Under the pieces are notes generated by a model, which was not told the origin of the DNA, made no database searches, and saw only the letters and a program-made list of their open reading frames with translations. This document shows, one piece after another, positions 44,227-52,805 of a stretch of 64,000 nucleotides of DNA. Within the stretch, counting starts at the first letter, position 1. Each line of letters starts with the position of its first letter. The stretch lies in the NCBI RefSeq assembly GCF_000762875.2, contig NZ_JRMP02000011.1, positions 21,919-85,918 on the forward strand. The letters run 5' to 3'. The DNA is from Helicobacter saguini. Its GTDB lineage: Bacteria; Campylobacterota; Campylobacteria; Campylobacterales; Helicobacteraceae. Both the position numbers and the translations under genes were made by a program.

Positions 44227-44893
44227 ATGAACAATAAATACAACACCGTTATTTATAAAAACTCATTTTATTTTTCAAATGCTAGTTTTTAAGCAAGATT
44301 ATGAAGCAAATACGATAAATCTTATAAAAACTTTGCTTTTAAATTTGCAAAATGATATTAATATAAAGGGTTGTAAAAAAGAAATTTTTATAGATTTTAT
44401 ACAAAATAATGAATTTGGCTTAGAATCTTTGCTTGTGCTAAATGGCATTACAAATGAAAATCTTAAAAGAATCATTACTATCGCAAGAATTGTGCAAGAT
44501 AAAGAATTATCAAAACTTTTATATTTGCAAGAATGGGACAAAGATAATGGAAATAGCGATATAAAAGAATGGGGTGATAAGAAAATAAAAAGCTTAATAA
44601 AAACTAATAAAGCCTTTGCAAGTGGGCTAATAAATCTTTTCTTTCAAGGCTCAAGTAATCCTTTTTTAGCCAAGACCTTGCCACTTTTTGAGCTTAATAA
44701 GCTTAATTTAGAAAAGATTAATTTTAATCAAAATGCAATGATAGATTCTCTAATTCGCTATCGCCAAAAAGGTAGCTATAGTGGAGCAATGGAAAATAAT
44801 CCTGAATCCTGCATAAAGCAGATTCTAAACACTCTTAATATTTCTTTTGAAAGCGGCGATTTACCCCTTTTAAGCACAAATGACAAAATTTAA
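44227..44893 (+). pseudogene. Frameshifted gene upstream of a decayed methylase, perhaps a type II restriction enzyme remnant
   Basis: ATG 44227 has an AAAAAAGG site and reads 21 codons to TAA 44290. A 204-codon frame beginning at ATG 44279 continues in another phase without a ribosome site, so a frameshift near codon 18 is likely. The long frame (QDYEANTINLIKTLLLNLQN and SGAMENNPESCIKQILNTLN) is not recognised with certainty. Its position just before a DNA methylase fits a type II restriction endonuclease. It ends after SFESGDLPLLSTNDKI, where a catalytic C-terminal part could be missing. The restriction-enzyme call is by neighbourhood only. Confidence 0.4.
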
Positions 44894-44915
44894 AAGATAT
44901 TTTTAAGGTGTAAAT

Positions 44916-45766
44916 ATGAAAGATTTAAGTTTTAATCAAAATCTACCTATAAATGAAATTTTGCAAGGCGATTGCTTAGATTTATTTAAAAAGATTCCAA
45001 GTAATAGCATTGATTGTGTGTTTGCTGACCCACCCTTTAATCTTAAGAAAAAATATAATTCATACAAGGATAAATTAGCCACACAAGAATATTTAGAATG
45101 GTGTAAAGAGTGGATAAATGAATGTGTGCGTGTGCTAAAACTTTGCAACCAGCACATTATGGAATCTTATTTTATTCAAAAGGAGATATTAAAAATAGAT
45201 TCAAAGAAATTCGCCATCCGCACAAAAGAGATAGAAAAGGCGTTTTAATGAAAGATTATGGTGGCAAAAAGCATCTTTTACATCCATTTGGTCCGCTTTG
45301 CTCTGATGTGTGGAGTGATATTTTTAGAGTAAGACACGCTAAAAATAGAGATGAGCATCCTTGTCAATTGCCCTTGCATTTATTAGAACGTATTATTTTG
45401 ATGAGTAGCGAAGCTACTCAAATTATACTAGACCCATTTATGGGCACAGGCACGACAGCTCTTGCGGCTAAAAGACTTGGTAGAAATTATATGGGCTTTG
45501 AAAAAGATTCTAAATATGTAGAAATTGTAAGGAAAAAGCTAGAAAATGAAAATTTTATATCTAAAATTGATAATTTTTATGTGAGCTTTCATTTAAATGA
45601 AATTATTACTTTAAGGGAGTGCGATTGGCAAGATTTAAAAGAATCTTTTGTGATACCAAAAAATATAAAAGAAATTGATACACAAAAAATACGACTAAAA
45701 AATAAAAATAATATGGTTAAAGAAAGAGAAATTTCGCTTTTTGATGAATTAAGATTTGCTACGTAA
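44916..45766 (+). pseudogene. DNA adenine/cytosine-N4 methyltransferase (beta class), broken by internal deletion and frameshift
   Basis: The 5' part (44916-45248) has NEILQGDCLDLFKKIPSNSI and VFADPPFNL, which is catalytic motif IV. It follows the true frame up to WINECVRVLK at about 45141. In the next phase the homologous sequence resumes as PAHYGILFYSKGD and runs to 45766 with QLPLHLLERIILMSSEAT and ILDPFMGTGTTALAAKRLG, which is the SAM motif I. The order motif IV before motif I is that of beta-class methylases. The 40-50 residues that normally lie between V-L-K-P and the P-A-H-Y segment are absent, and the frame is shifted. The enzyme is therefore presumably inactive. The upstream gene is also frameshifted. 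Confidence 0.75.
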
Positions 45767-45820
45767 AATCTTCGATTTGCTGTAGATATTTTATATAAGG
45801 TTTAAATCTTTAACTTAAAT

Positions 45821-46717
45821 CTATTTTTTAGCTTTAATATATCTGCGTATATCTTTTGGTAAAGTGAATAAATCTTTAAAGATTCTATAATAAAGATTAT
45901 TTTTTAGTGTCGACTTATATTGTTTTTTCTTTTGATTTTCTAAGCCTTTTTTACCAAAAAAGTAAGTATTATAAAATTCTTTTGGTGGCAAAATTATATT
46001 TTTTGTGTAATTTTGTGGTTTAGATTCTAAGATAAACTTAGAATCAACAATTGGTGCTAGTGGTATATACTCACTTATAGGACTATTTGGACAGAGTGAA
46101 TAGAATTTAACATCATAGTTATCCATCAAAAACAATAAGGCTTGTAAATCAAAATTTTTTGTATGACATTTTGTATCTTGAATATTTGGTGAAATTTGCA
46201 TTAAATTTTTATCTTGTATAGGAAAAGCATATGAGTGAACTCCTAACTTATAAAAATCGATACCTGCTATATAAATCTCCTTATACCCCCTAGAAATAGC
46301 AATAGCACAAAAATCAATACCACTTGTAGGTCGATTGCCAAAATATAAATTATTAAAGTTGCAAAAATTATAGAATCTTCTTAACTTGCTTAAAATTTCA
46401 TAACCAATCGTTACGCTAGGATATATACTCCTAAATGTTTCTATATTATCAAAATATTCACTTGGTGAAAGACCAACACAAATCATTTCTTCCCATTCAT
46501 ATTCATTATTTTGTAACAAGATATTAGCAGTATAGTATTGCTCACAAATTGTATATGGAATGCTGTTGATAGCTTTTAATGTTTTACCCAAATAATATTT
46601 GTCTTCAAAATAAAATTGCGAACAGCGAAATACATCATAATTTTCTGGCATTCTTTTGTAATCTATTTCTTTTAAACTTGGAGCATTTCCTGCGACTATA
46701 GCTACTTTATCTTGCAT
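45821..46717 (-). CDS. GT42 sialyltransferase (Cst-I/Cst-II-like)
   Basis: A 298-residue protein strongly resembling C. jejuni CstII. It starts with VAIVAGNAPSLKEIDY (CMP-Neu5Ac-binding loop), then YDVFRCSQFYFEDKYYLGK, RPTSGIDFCAIAISRGYKEI, YIAGIDFYKLG, and a His at about residue 185 in C-H-T-K-N-F-D, which corresponds to the catalytic His. LCPNSPISEYIPLAP and a basic amphipathic C terminus (LPKDIRRYIKAKK) complete the match. It transfers sialic acid to lipooligosaccharide, a step known for host-ganglioside mimicry. AAGGAAAA precedes the ATG. Acceptor linkage (2,3 or 2,8) cannot be read from the sequence. No sialic-acid synthesis genes are in the window. Confidence 0.9.
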   Translation of the reverse strand: MQDKVAIVAGNAPSLKEIDYKRMPENYDVFRCSQFYFEDKYYLGKTLKAINSIPYTICEQYYTANILLQNNEYEWEEMICVGLSPSEYFDNIETFRSIYPSVTIGYEILSKLRRFYNFCNFNNLYFGNRPTSGIDFCAIAISRGYKEIYIAGIDFYKLGVHSYAFPIQDKNLMQISPNIQDTKCHTKNFDLQALLFLMDNYDVKFYSLCPNSPISEYIPLAPIVDSKFILESKPQNYTKNIILPPKEFYNTYFFGKKGLENQKKKQYKSTLKNNLYYRIFKDLFTLPKDIRRYIKAKK

Positions 46718-46789
46718 AATTTTCCTTTTTTTTGGAATAAATGCTTTGTAATATTAAGTAGCATTAAGAAATATTGCAATAAGATAGGG

Positions 46790-47902
46790 CTATCTACCCC
46801 CCCCCCCCCCCATTTGTGATACTTGATTTAACACATTCATACTTTCATTAAAAGATTGCATTAAATCAATCTTGTTTGTTACTAGCTGCTTTCTTTTTAA
46901 TTTAGATTCTAACTTTGTGTAAATATCTTTGTAGATTCTATATTTTAGTTTTATATGTTGTGGTGAAGTATCAAAATCTTTTAAATTAGCTTCAAATAAT
47001 ATGTGGTAAGATTGCATTTTTTGTAATATATTTTGCATTTTATTATAGAATCTAGAATCTAAAAGTGCATTAAACATCATAATACCAAAAGATTCTAACT
47101 CAAAAATTCCTTTATAAGTATTAAACGCACGCACCAAAAATGTATCATATTTTCTATCATAAAACTCCCACATATCAATGTAGAAATCTACACCTGTAAC
47201 AAGCTGACTAACCTTATCAAGGCTCTGCCATATTCCTTTATCATGCACACGATACACAGATACGATACGTGGCACATACTGCATTTTACCTTCGTGTAAA
47301 TGCACCATATTTCTAAAGCTATCACCGCGAAATGATACTTCGCTACTGCTAGTTTTTAGCTCAAGCATTTGCTTTGGCATATTTTTACCAAAGATAGCAT
47401 TTCTAAAAAATGTAGCCGAAGTATGCCCCATAATCGCTCCAGATTCTAAAAAATTATTAAAATCATAACTTTTTGGCTCATTACAACTAATATATGCAAC
47501 ATCATTTTCCACACCATTAATGTTAGTTCGCACATTTGTATTAAAGGCAAAAGTGCTAAAGCTAGGATTAGATTCTAAAAAATCAATTGCCTCTTCAATC
47601 ATATTAGAATCTATCCAAAAATCATCAGGGTCAAGCACACAAAAATATTTAGTATCAAGTGCGATATACGCACGTAAAATGTTTTTATAAAGCTTTTGAT
47701 TGACTTTAGATTCTAAAATCTCGATATTTTTATGTGTTTTTTGGTAGCTTTTTACAATCTCTAAGCCATTATCACTTGAATTATCATCGCACACTACAAT
47801 CTTATATTTATACTTTGTATTTTGCATAAATATAGAATCTAGGCTCAAAGCGACATGCTTTTCTTGATTAAACAATGGAATGATAATGGTTAAAATATAC
47901 AA
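46790..47902 (-). CDS. GT2-family glycosyltransferase with phase-variable C terminus
   Basis: A 370-residue GT-A fold enzyme: LTIIIPLFNQEKHVALSLDSI at the start (first 24 residues), VVCDDNSSDNGLEIVKSY, and the metal-binding CVLDPDDFWIDS (about 92-103). TTG 47902 is taken as start because AAAAGG lies 7 bases before it. A run of 15 C on the plus strand (46797-46811) falls at the very end of the gene; in this register the product ends G-G-G-G-G-R. One base fewer would extend the protein by about 32 residues through the spacer, to a stop inside the start of the sialyltransferase gene. The sugar donor is unknown; it likely belongs to the same lipooligosaccharide pathway as the GT42 gene. Confidence 0.82.
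   Translation of the reverse strand: MYILTIIIPLFNQEKHVALSLDSIFMQNTKYKYKIVVCDDNSSDNGLEIVKSYQKTHKNIEILESKVNQKLYKNILRAYIALDTKYFCVLDPDDFWIDSNMIEEAIDFLESNPSFSTFAFNTNVRTNINGVENDVAYISCNEPKSYDFNNFLESGAIMGHTSATFFRNAIFGKNMPKQMLELKTSSSEVSFRGDSFRNMVHLHEGKMQYVPRIVSVYRVHDKGIWQSLDKVSQLVTGVDFYIDMWEFYDRKYDTFLVRAFNTYKGIFELESFGIMMFNALLDSRFYNKMQNILQKMQSYHILFEANLKDFDTSPQHIKLKYRIYKDIYTKLESKLKRKQLVTNKIDLMQSFNESMNVLNQVSQMGGGGGR
46797..46811 (-). repeat. Homopolymeric C15 tract at the 3' end of the GT2 gene
   Basis: Fifteen C (G on the coding strand) beginning in the last Met codon of the GT2 frame. The current register stops 6 bases after the tract, a 14-base tract reads on to the next gene, and a 16-base tract stops at once. 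It affects the C terminus and possibly coupling to the sialyltransferase. Confidence 0.88.
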
Positions 47903-47953
47903 ACTTATGCCTTTTAATTTTCTAAGGTAGATTCTATAGGATGATTGTTAAGA

Positions 47954-48976
47954 TTAATATTCTATCCTAATCCATATATTCATATTTTCTAAAATTTTGT
48001 AAGCTATGGATAAAAAATTATCACTAAGCTCACTAATATTTTGCAAATCTTGCTTTGCTATCATAGTTTTATTTATATTTGTGATTTTTATTTGCACATT
48101 TATGTTTGGCGTTGTAGCAATTTTTATTAAGGCACTTAGTAAATTTCTATAGTTAGTATCAGCTCTGCTTTTATGGTTTGGAGCAGATTTTGTATTTAAA
48201 TCTTTTAAAACACCATAATACCCTTGCAAAAATGCCTTGTAATCCTCAAATAAAATATCATCATTTTTTGTCAAATAATCTTTATCATTCATAGAATTTT
48301 CATCATTTGCGATACGTTGTTCTCGTTTGTAAAGGTCAAAAAGCACTTCATTTAAACTCACACTATTAATATTAAACTCAATGCTATCGATTTCAAAGAG
48401 CATACTATCACCATTTTTTGAGCTTTCATAAGATTTATTAATCGCATCAATGCTATTTTTTGCCTTTGCTAATGCTGGGTCAAAATGCTTAACAATGATT
48501 TTAAAATCAATCTTATAAATATTAGAATCAAGCTTACAAAATGTGCTTTCATTGAATGTTTTTGTTTTTTTATCGAGCTTTTGCAAGGTAGTTTTATCCT
48601 CACAGCTTACATTTTGTGGCAACAAACTAGATAGATTATAACCTTCAAAAATAAAGTTACTCCTATCAATTTTATGATTTTGGATAATGTCTAAATCCCC
48701 ATTTTTAGAGGAAATATTAAAAGTAGATTCACTAGCAAATATGCCATTTACTATCTCATTTCGCCCAGCCTTGCAAGTAATTTCATTATTTTTTTCCTTG
48801 CAAGTAAAGTTAGGCTCTACATAATTTCTATCAGTAAAGATTAAAAAGGCGCTAAATAATTCGTTGTAATACTGCTTTTGTGCATTTTTAGAATCTTCGC
48901 TTTTTTTAAAGCCATCTTTAGCGTTCACACTAAGCAAAAACGAAAAAAGAAAAAAAATAATAAAGATTTTACGCAT
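47954..48976 (-). CDS. Secreted or periplasmic protein of unknown function
   Basis: A 340-residue product with a clear signal peptide (MRKIFIIFFLFSFLLSVNAK, cleavage near residue 19). Four or more cysteines lie in the first 150 mature residues (FTCKEKNNEITCKAG, VSCEDKT, TFCKLD), suggesting disulfides and a periplasmic location. Repeated beta-type segments read like a DUF-type lipoprotein-like fold, but no family is recognised. It stands between the GT2 gene and the PseG-PseH gene, each with a separate spacer, so involvement in glycan synthesis cannot be assumed. Confidence 0.6.
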   Translation of the reverse strand: MRKIFIIFFLFSFLLSVNAKDGFKKSEDSKNAQKQYYNELFSAFLIFTDRNYVEPNFTCKEKNNEITCKAGRNEIVNGIFASESTFNISSKNGDLDIIQNHKIDRSNFIFEGYNLSSLLPQNVSCEDKTTLQKLDKKTKTFNESTFCKLDSNIYKIDFKIIVKHFDPALAKAKNSIDAINKSYESSKNGDSMLFEIDSIEFNINSVSLNEVLFDLYKREQRIANDENSMNDKDYLTKNDDILFEDYKAFLQGYYGVLKDLNTKSAPNHKSRADTNYRNLLSALIKIATTPNINVQIKITNINKTMIAKQDLQNISELSDNFLSIAYKILENMNIWIRIEY

Positions 48977-49073
48977 TAAATAACTCGCTTACCTTACTGA
49001 TACTATTTAAAATGATATGCAAATTATATATTTTTTTTCTTTAAATATAGTTTAAAATTATGTGAGTTAAAGG

Positions 49074-50930
49074 CTATAAAATCTTTATCAAGTTGTTTTT
49101 TAGCTCATACACAAAAACATCTTGAAATTCATTGTCAATTTTCACATAATTACTAAGTCTCCCACACATTTTAAAGCCCATTTTTTCGTATAATTTTATA
49201 GCCCTAATATTTTTTTCAAAAACTTCTAAAAATAGCATTTTTAAGTTATATTCATTAAAAGTTATAAATTTTATAACTTCTATTAATTTTTCGCCATAGC
49301 TTATAGAATCTATATTCTTAAAATTATAAGATTCTAAGAGTGGATTTTTATAAATCCCTAAATATGCGTGTTTATGCTTAAGATTAATACGCGTAAGGCT
49401 TACTACACCGATGTCTAAATACCCATTGTGCGACAAACTCGTATTAATTTCGCTTTTTTCTTGCACCAAAAAATACTTGCTATTTTCTTCATGTCGCAAA
49501 GATTCTATAAAATCAAAATGCGTTTTCGCACTAATATGCGCACTGCCATACATACTTTTAGAAACGAAAGGATGATTGCGATATTGCAAAACACGCAAAG
49601 ATTCACTAGCACTTAGATTACAAAAATTAATCGCTTGTAATTTAATAGTATTAAAAGTTCTAGATTCTGTAACTTTTATAGAATCTAATTTTGTATTTAA
49701 GTTAATTTTAAAGTTTTTTTCTTTTTTATTATGTGTCAGATTTAAACTTGAATTAATCGCACACATACAAAGAATACTAGCAAAATCACGCACTTTTGTG
49801 CCGATATTTATAGAATCTTTTTTTATTTTTTTAGTAATTTTAATATCATTTTTACTAAAATCTATTTTTATTTCCTTAACTAAACCCTGTGCTTGCAATA
49901 TTTCAATTTGTTTATTTTGATTATTTGCTAGATTCAGGGCAAAAACGCTCTTGCACACGCTCAAAGCTTCAAAAATAATGCCCCCACCAGAGACGATACA
50001 AGCCTTAGATTCTGCCATAAGTTTGGCTAACTTTTCTTGTTTAATATTATGAAAAATATAACTTTTTTGCGTGTTTTGTGAATTAGATTCTGTATTATTT
50101 TGGATGTTAGAATCTTGCAAAAGTTTGCCCTTATAATTCGCCCCAAGCACCACGCACACGCTAAAATTAAACTCATTTAAACGAGTTAAAATCACATTGC
50201 TAATATCACGTTTATCTTCACCACCCAAACACACAAAAAAATCATATTTTTTCTTAATTCTTTTAGAATCTAGAAAGCATTTATTAAGCAAGGCATATTG
50301 CAAACCAGAAAAGATTTGCGTAGATTCTAAACCTTGCAAATTATAGAATCCATTTGGATTTAAAATATAAAAATTTGGAATATTTTGCTTAAAAAGTTCT
50401 AAATATAGCCCATCATCATCTAATAAACATACAATCTTGCAACACTTAAAACACTCAAATAAAAACCCCTTAAATTCATTTAAATGATACGAATCAATAA
50501 TGCAAATATCACATTCAATTAGACTTTTATGTGTAATATTTTCCCACTGCAACGCCAAAGGATAAAAATATTTGAAAGTAGATTCTATAACTTTTTTATT
50601 ATTAAAATTCGTAATATTAGAATTTATATTTTTATTAAAATTTATTATAGATTCTGTAACTTTTGTACTATTAGAATCTTCTAAAATATGTAAATGTTTA
50701 GAATCTGTTGAAGTTTTATACTCTTTAGAATCTTTATAAAAATCCTGCGAATTTAACGTGTTAGAATCTTGCATTTGCGTATTAATAAAGCCCATAAAAT
50801 CCGCATTTCCACGTACAAAAAAATCAACTTCATACCCCATTTCTAAAAACACAGCACTTAAATTAAAGCACCTAGCCACATGCCCTAGCCCTAAACCTTG
50901 CAAATTCTCCGTTAAGATTCTAATTTTCAT
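49074..50930 (-). CDS. Bifunctional PseG-PseH: nucleotide-sugar hydrolase fused to N-acetyltransferase (pseudaminic acid)
   Basis: A 618-residue fusion from ATG 50930, which has AAGAG and was chosen over upstream frames. The N-terminal 340 residues match PseG, the GT-B hydrolase releasing UDP in pseudaminic acid synthesis: GLGLGHVARCFNLSAVFLEM, LLDDDGLYLEL, FVCLGGEDKRDISNV, and CIVSGGGIIFEAL. The last 165 residues match the GNAT enzyme PseH: LRVLQYRNHPFVSKSMYGS, LFLEVFEKNIRAIKLYEKMG. In most species these are separate genes acting at adjacent steps. Pseudaminic acid decorates flagellins, which is needed for motility in Campylobacter and Helicobacter. DS/ES and VTES-type repeats fill linkers at about 75-115, 285-300 and 410-440. 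Confidence 0.88.
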   Translation of the reverse strand: MKIRILTENLQGLGLGHVARCFNLSAVFLEMGYEVDFFVRGNADFMGFINTQMQDSNTLNSQDFYKDSKEYKTSTDSKHLHILEDSNSTKVTESIINFNKNINSNITNFNNKKVIESTFKYFYPLALQWENITHKSLIECDICIIDSYHLNEFKGFLFECFKCCKIVCLLDDDGLYLELFKQNIPNFYILNPNGFYNLQGLESTQIFSGLQYALLNKCFLDSKRIKKKYDFFVCLGGEDKRDISNVILTRLNEFNFSVCVVLGANYKGKLLQDSNIQNNTESNSQNTQKSYIFHNIKQEKLAKLMAESKACIVSGGGIIFEALSVCKSVFALNLANNQNKQIEILQAQGLVKEIKIDFSKNDIKITKKIKKDSINIGTKVRDFASILCMCAINSSLNLTHNKKEKNFKINLNTKLDSIKVTESRTFNTIKLQAINFCNLSASESLRVLQYRNHPFVSKSMYGSAHISAKTHFDFIESLRHEENSKYFLVQEKSEINTSLSHNGYLDIGVVSLTRINLKHKHAYLGIYKNPLLESYNFKNIDSISYGEKLIEVIKFITFNEYNLKMLFLEVFEKNIRAIKLYEKMGFKMCGRLSNYVKIDNEFQDVFVYELKNNLIKIL

Positions 50931-51128
50931 TAACACTCTTTTGTTTAAAATCATAAATATTGATTCTAACATAGTTTTGATTTCAATCACAATTAATTTA
51001 GGTCACTACCTAATTTAAATATGCTTTTTAAACTTTGAAAAACTTTGCAAATCATTTACATCAACCAGATTTAAGGCTAGATTCTAAAAACCATTTTTAA
51101 AAACGTGTGAAAACTTTAAATTTTATGA

Positions 51129-51134
51129 TATAAT
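51129..51134 (+). promoter_or_regulatory. Putative -10 box of the flotillin-like gene
   Basis: TATAAT 35 bases before ATG 51169, in an AT-rich 238-base spacer with no gene. Confidence 0.45.
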
Positions 51135-51168
51135 CATTGCTTTAAAAAATAAAAAAGGCAAGGAACAA

Positions 51169-52560
51169 ATGGCGATTATTTCAAGCATTATTATCATTTT
51201 AGTAGCAATTATACTCGCTTTAATTGCGGCGTGTGCGCTATTTTTCCGCCGCGTTGTCGCTACAAATGAGGTGCATATTATCCAGTCGGCTAAACACACG
51301 ATTTCCTATGGCAAGGACACGGGAAATGGGAATACTTATTATGAATGGCCATCTTGGATTCCCATTTTTGGCGTGACGAAAATCACTCTGCCTGTCTCTG
51401 TTTTTGACATTAATCTTAATAGTTACGAGGCGTATGACAAGGGGCGTGTGCCTTTTATTGTCGATATTACCGCGTTTTTCCGCATTAAAGATTCTAATGT
51501 CGCGGCACAACGCGTGGCAAATTTTGAGGAGCTAATCGAGCAGTTGCGCGCTATCATTCAAGGCTCGGTGCGAACGATTTTGGCAAGCCATGAAATCGAG
51601 GATATTATGCACTCGCGTAGCACTTTTGGCGATAGTTTCACTAAAGAAGTCAAGGAACAGCTGGCAAACTGGGGCGTTGAAACCGTTAAAAACTTGGAGC
51701 TTATGGACATTCGCGATAGCAAAGATTCTAATGTCATTCGCAATATTATGGAGAAAAAGAAAAGTTTGGTTGAAATGCAAAGTCGAATCGAGGTCGCCGA
51801 AAACCTAAAAAACGCCGAAATCGCCGAAATCAACGCCAAACAAGCCACGCAAATCGAAGAGCAAAACGCAAAGCAAGTCGTAGGACTAAAAACCGTGGAA
51901 GCCCAAAGAGAAGTCGATATAAGCAGCCAAAAGGCAAACCAGCTCATAAAAGAGCAAGAAAAAATCACCAAAGAAAAGGAAATGGAGGTAGTCAAAGTCG
52001 CGGATACAAAACGCGCTGAAATCACCAAAGATGTGAATATACTGAAGGCTGAAGAGAGCAAAAAGACCGCAATAATCAATGCTGAGGGTGAAAAAGAAAA
52101 AGAAATCCTGCACGCTGACGCACTTTTGGAGAGCAAAAAACGCGAGGCAGCCGCCCTTTTGGAAGTGAAAGCCAAAGAAGCCGAAGGAATCAAACTAGAG
52201 GGCGAGGCAAAAGCAGCAAGCGAAAAACTAATGCAAATGGCGCCCGTTGAAGCCCAAATAAGCCTAGCCAAAGAAATCGGCGAAAACGAGGGCTATCAAA
52301 CCTACCTAATCTCAATCCGCCAAATCGAAGCCCAGCAAGCAATCGGCATAGAGCAGGCAAAGGCACTTGATAAGGCAGACATCAAAATCATCGCAAATGC
52401 GGGCAGTGGCAAGGTTGGCGAGGGGCTTAAAAGCGTGAGCGATATATTTAGCGCAAATGGTGGCACGCAGATTAGCTCGATGTTAGAATCTATCGCTCAA
52501 AGCGAAGTAGGACGCGACTTGCTAAATAAATTTACAAAGGGGAAAAGCCCAACGCCTTGA
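51169..52560 (+). CDS. Flotillin-like SPFH/band-7 membrane protein
   Basis: A 463-residue protein: an N-terminal membrane helix (about residues 3-27), an SPFH domain (about 28-200; TNEVHIIQSAKHTISYG, then VDITAFFRIKDSNVA and ETVKNLELMDIRDS), a long Ala/Glu/Lys-rich coiled coil (about 200-370) and a Gly-rich C terminus. This is the flotillin plan. Such proteins organise functional membrane microdomains, and H. pylori has one (HP0248) needed for normal cholesterol handling. Base composition is visibly richer in G and C than the neighbours and repeats are few, as for a conserved gene. It is monocistronic by position. Confidence 0.85.
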   Translation: MAIISSIIIILVAIILALIAACALFFRRVVATNEVHIIQSAKHTISYGKDTGNGNTYYEWPSWIPIFGVTKITLPVSVFDINLNSYEAYDKGRVPFIVDITAFFRIKDSNVAAQRVANFEELIEQLRAIIQGSVRTILASHEIEDIMHSRSTFGDSFTKEVKEQLANWGVETVKNLELMDIRDSKDSNVIRNIMEKKKSLVEMQSRIEVAENLKNAEIAEINAKQATQIEEQNAKQVVGLKTVEAQREVDISSQKANQLIKEQEKITKEKEMEVVKVADTKRAEITKDVNILKAEESKKTAIINAEGEKEKEILHADALLESKKREAAALLEVKAKEAEGIKLEGEAKAASEKLMQMAPVEAQISLAKEIGENEGYQTYLISIRQIEAQQAIGIEQAKALDKADIKIIANAGSGKVGEGLKSVSDIFSANGGTQISSMLESIAQSEVGRDLLNKFTKGKSPTP

Positions 52561-52766
52561 GCTTTTGTGAAATTAGATTCTATAAACCACAAACTAAAAA
52601 CTAATCTTTAATCTTAAATAGTTCAAGTCTCGTGTGTTAAACTAAATTTATCATCTAGCTAGATTTACATCTATAAAAAATCCACAATCTAATTCTTAAA
52701 AAGTAACATCTTGTGAATAAATTTAGATTCTATATTAAAAAGTGTTGAATTAGCAATTTAATATCT

Positions 52767-52772
52767 TATAAT
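52767..52772 (+). promoter_or_regulatory. Putative -10 box of the amino-acid transporter gene
   Basis: TATAAT 34 bases before ATG 52806, at the end of a 245-base spacer without genes. Confidence 0.4.
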
Positions 52773-52805
52773 GAATTTGATTAAGCTAGATTTAAAGGCG
52801 TGGAA

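Noticed and set aside
51558..52271. 237-codon antisense frame in the flotillin-like gene
   Set aside because: A complement of the Ala/Glu/Lys coiled coil, which naturally lacks antisense stops; no ribosome site.
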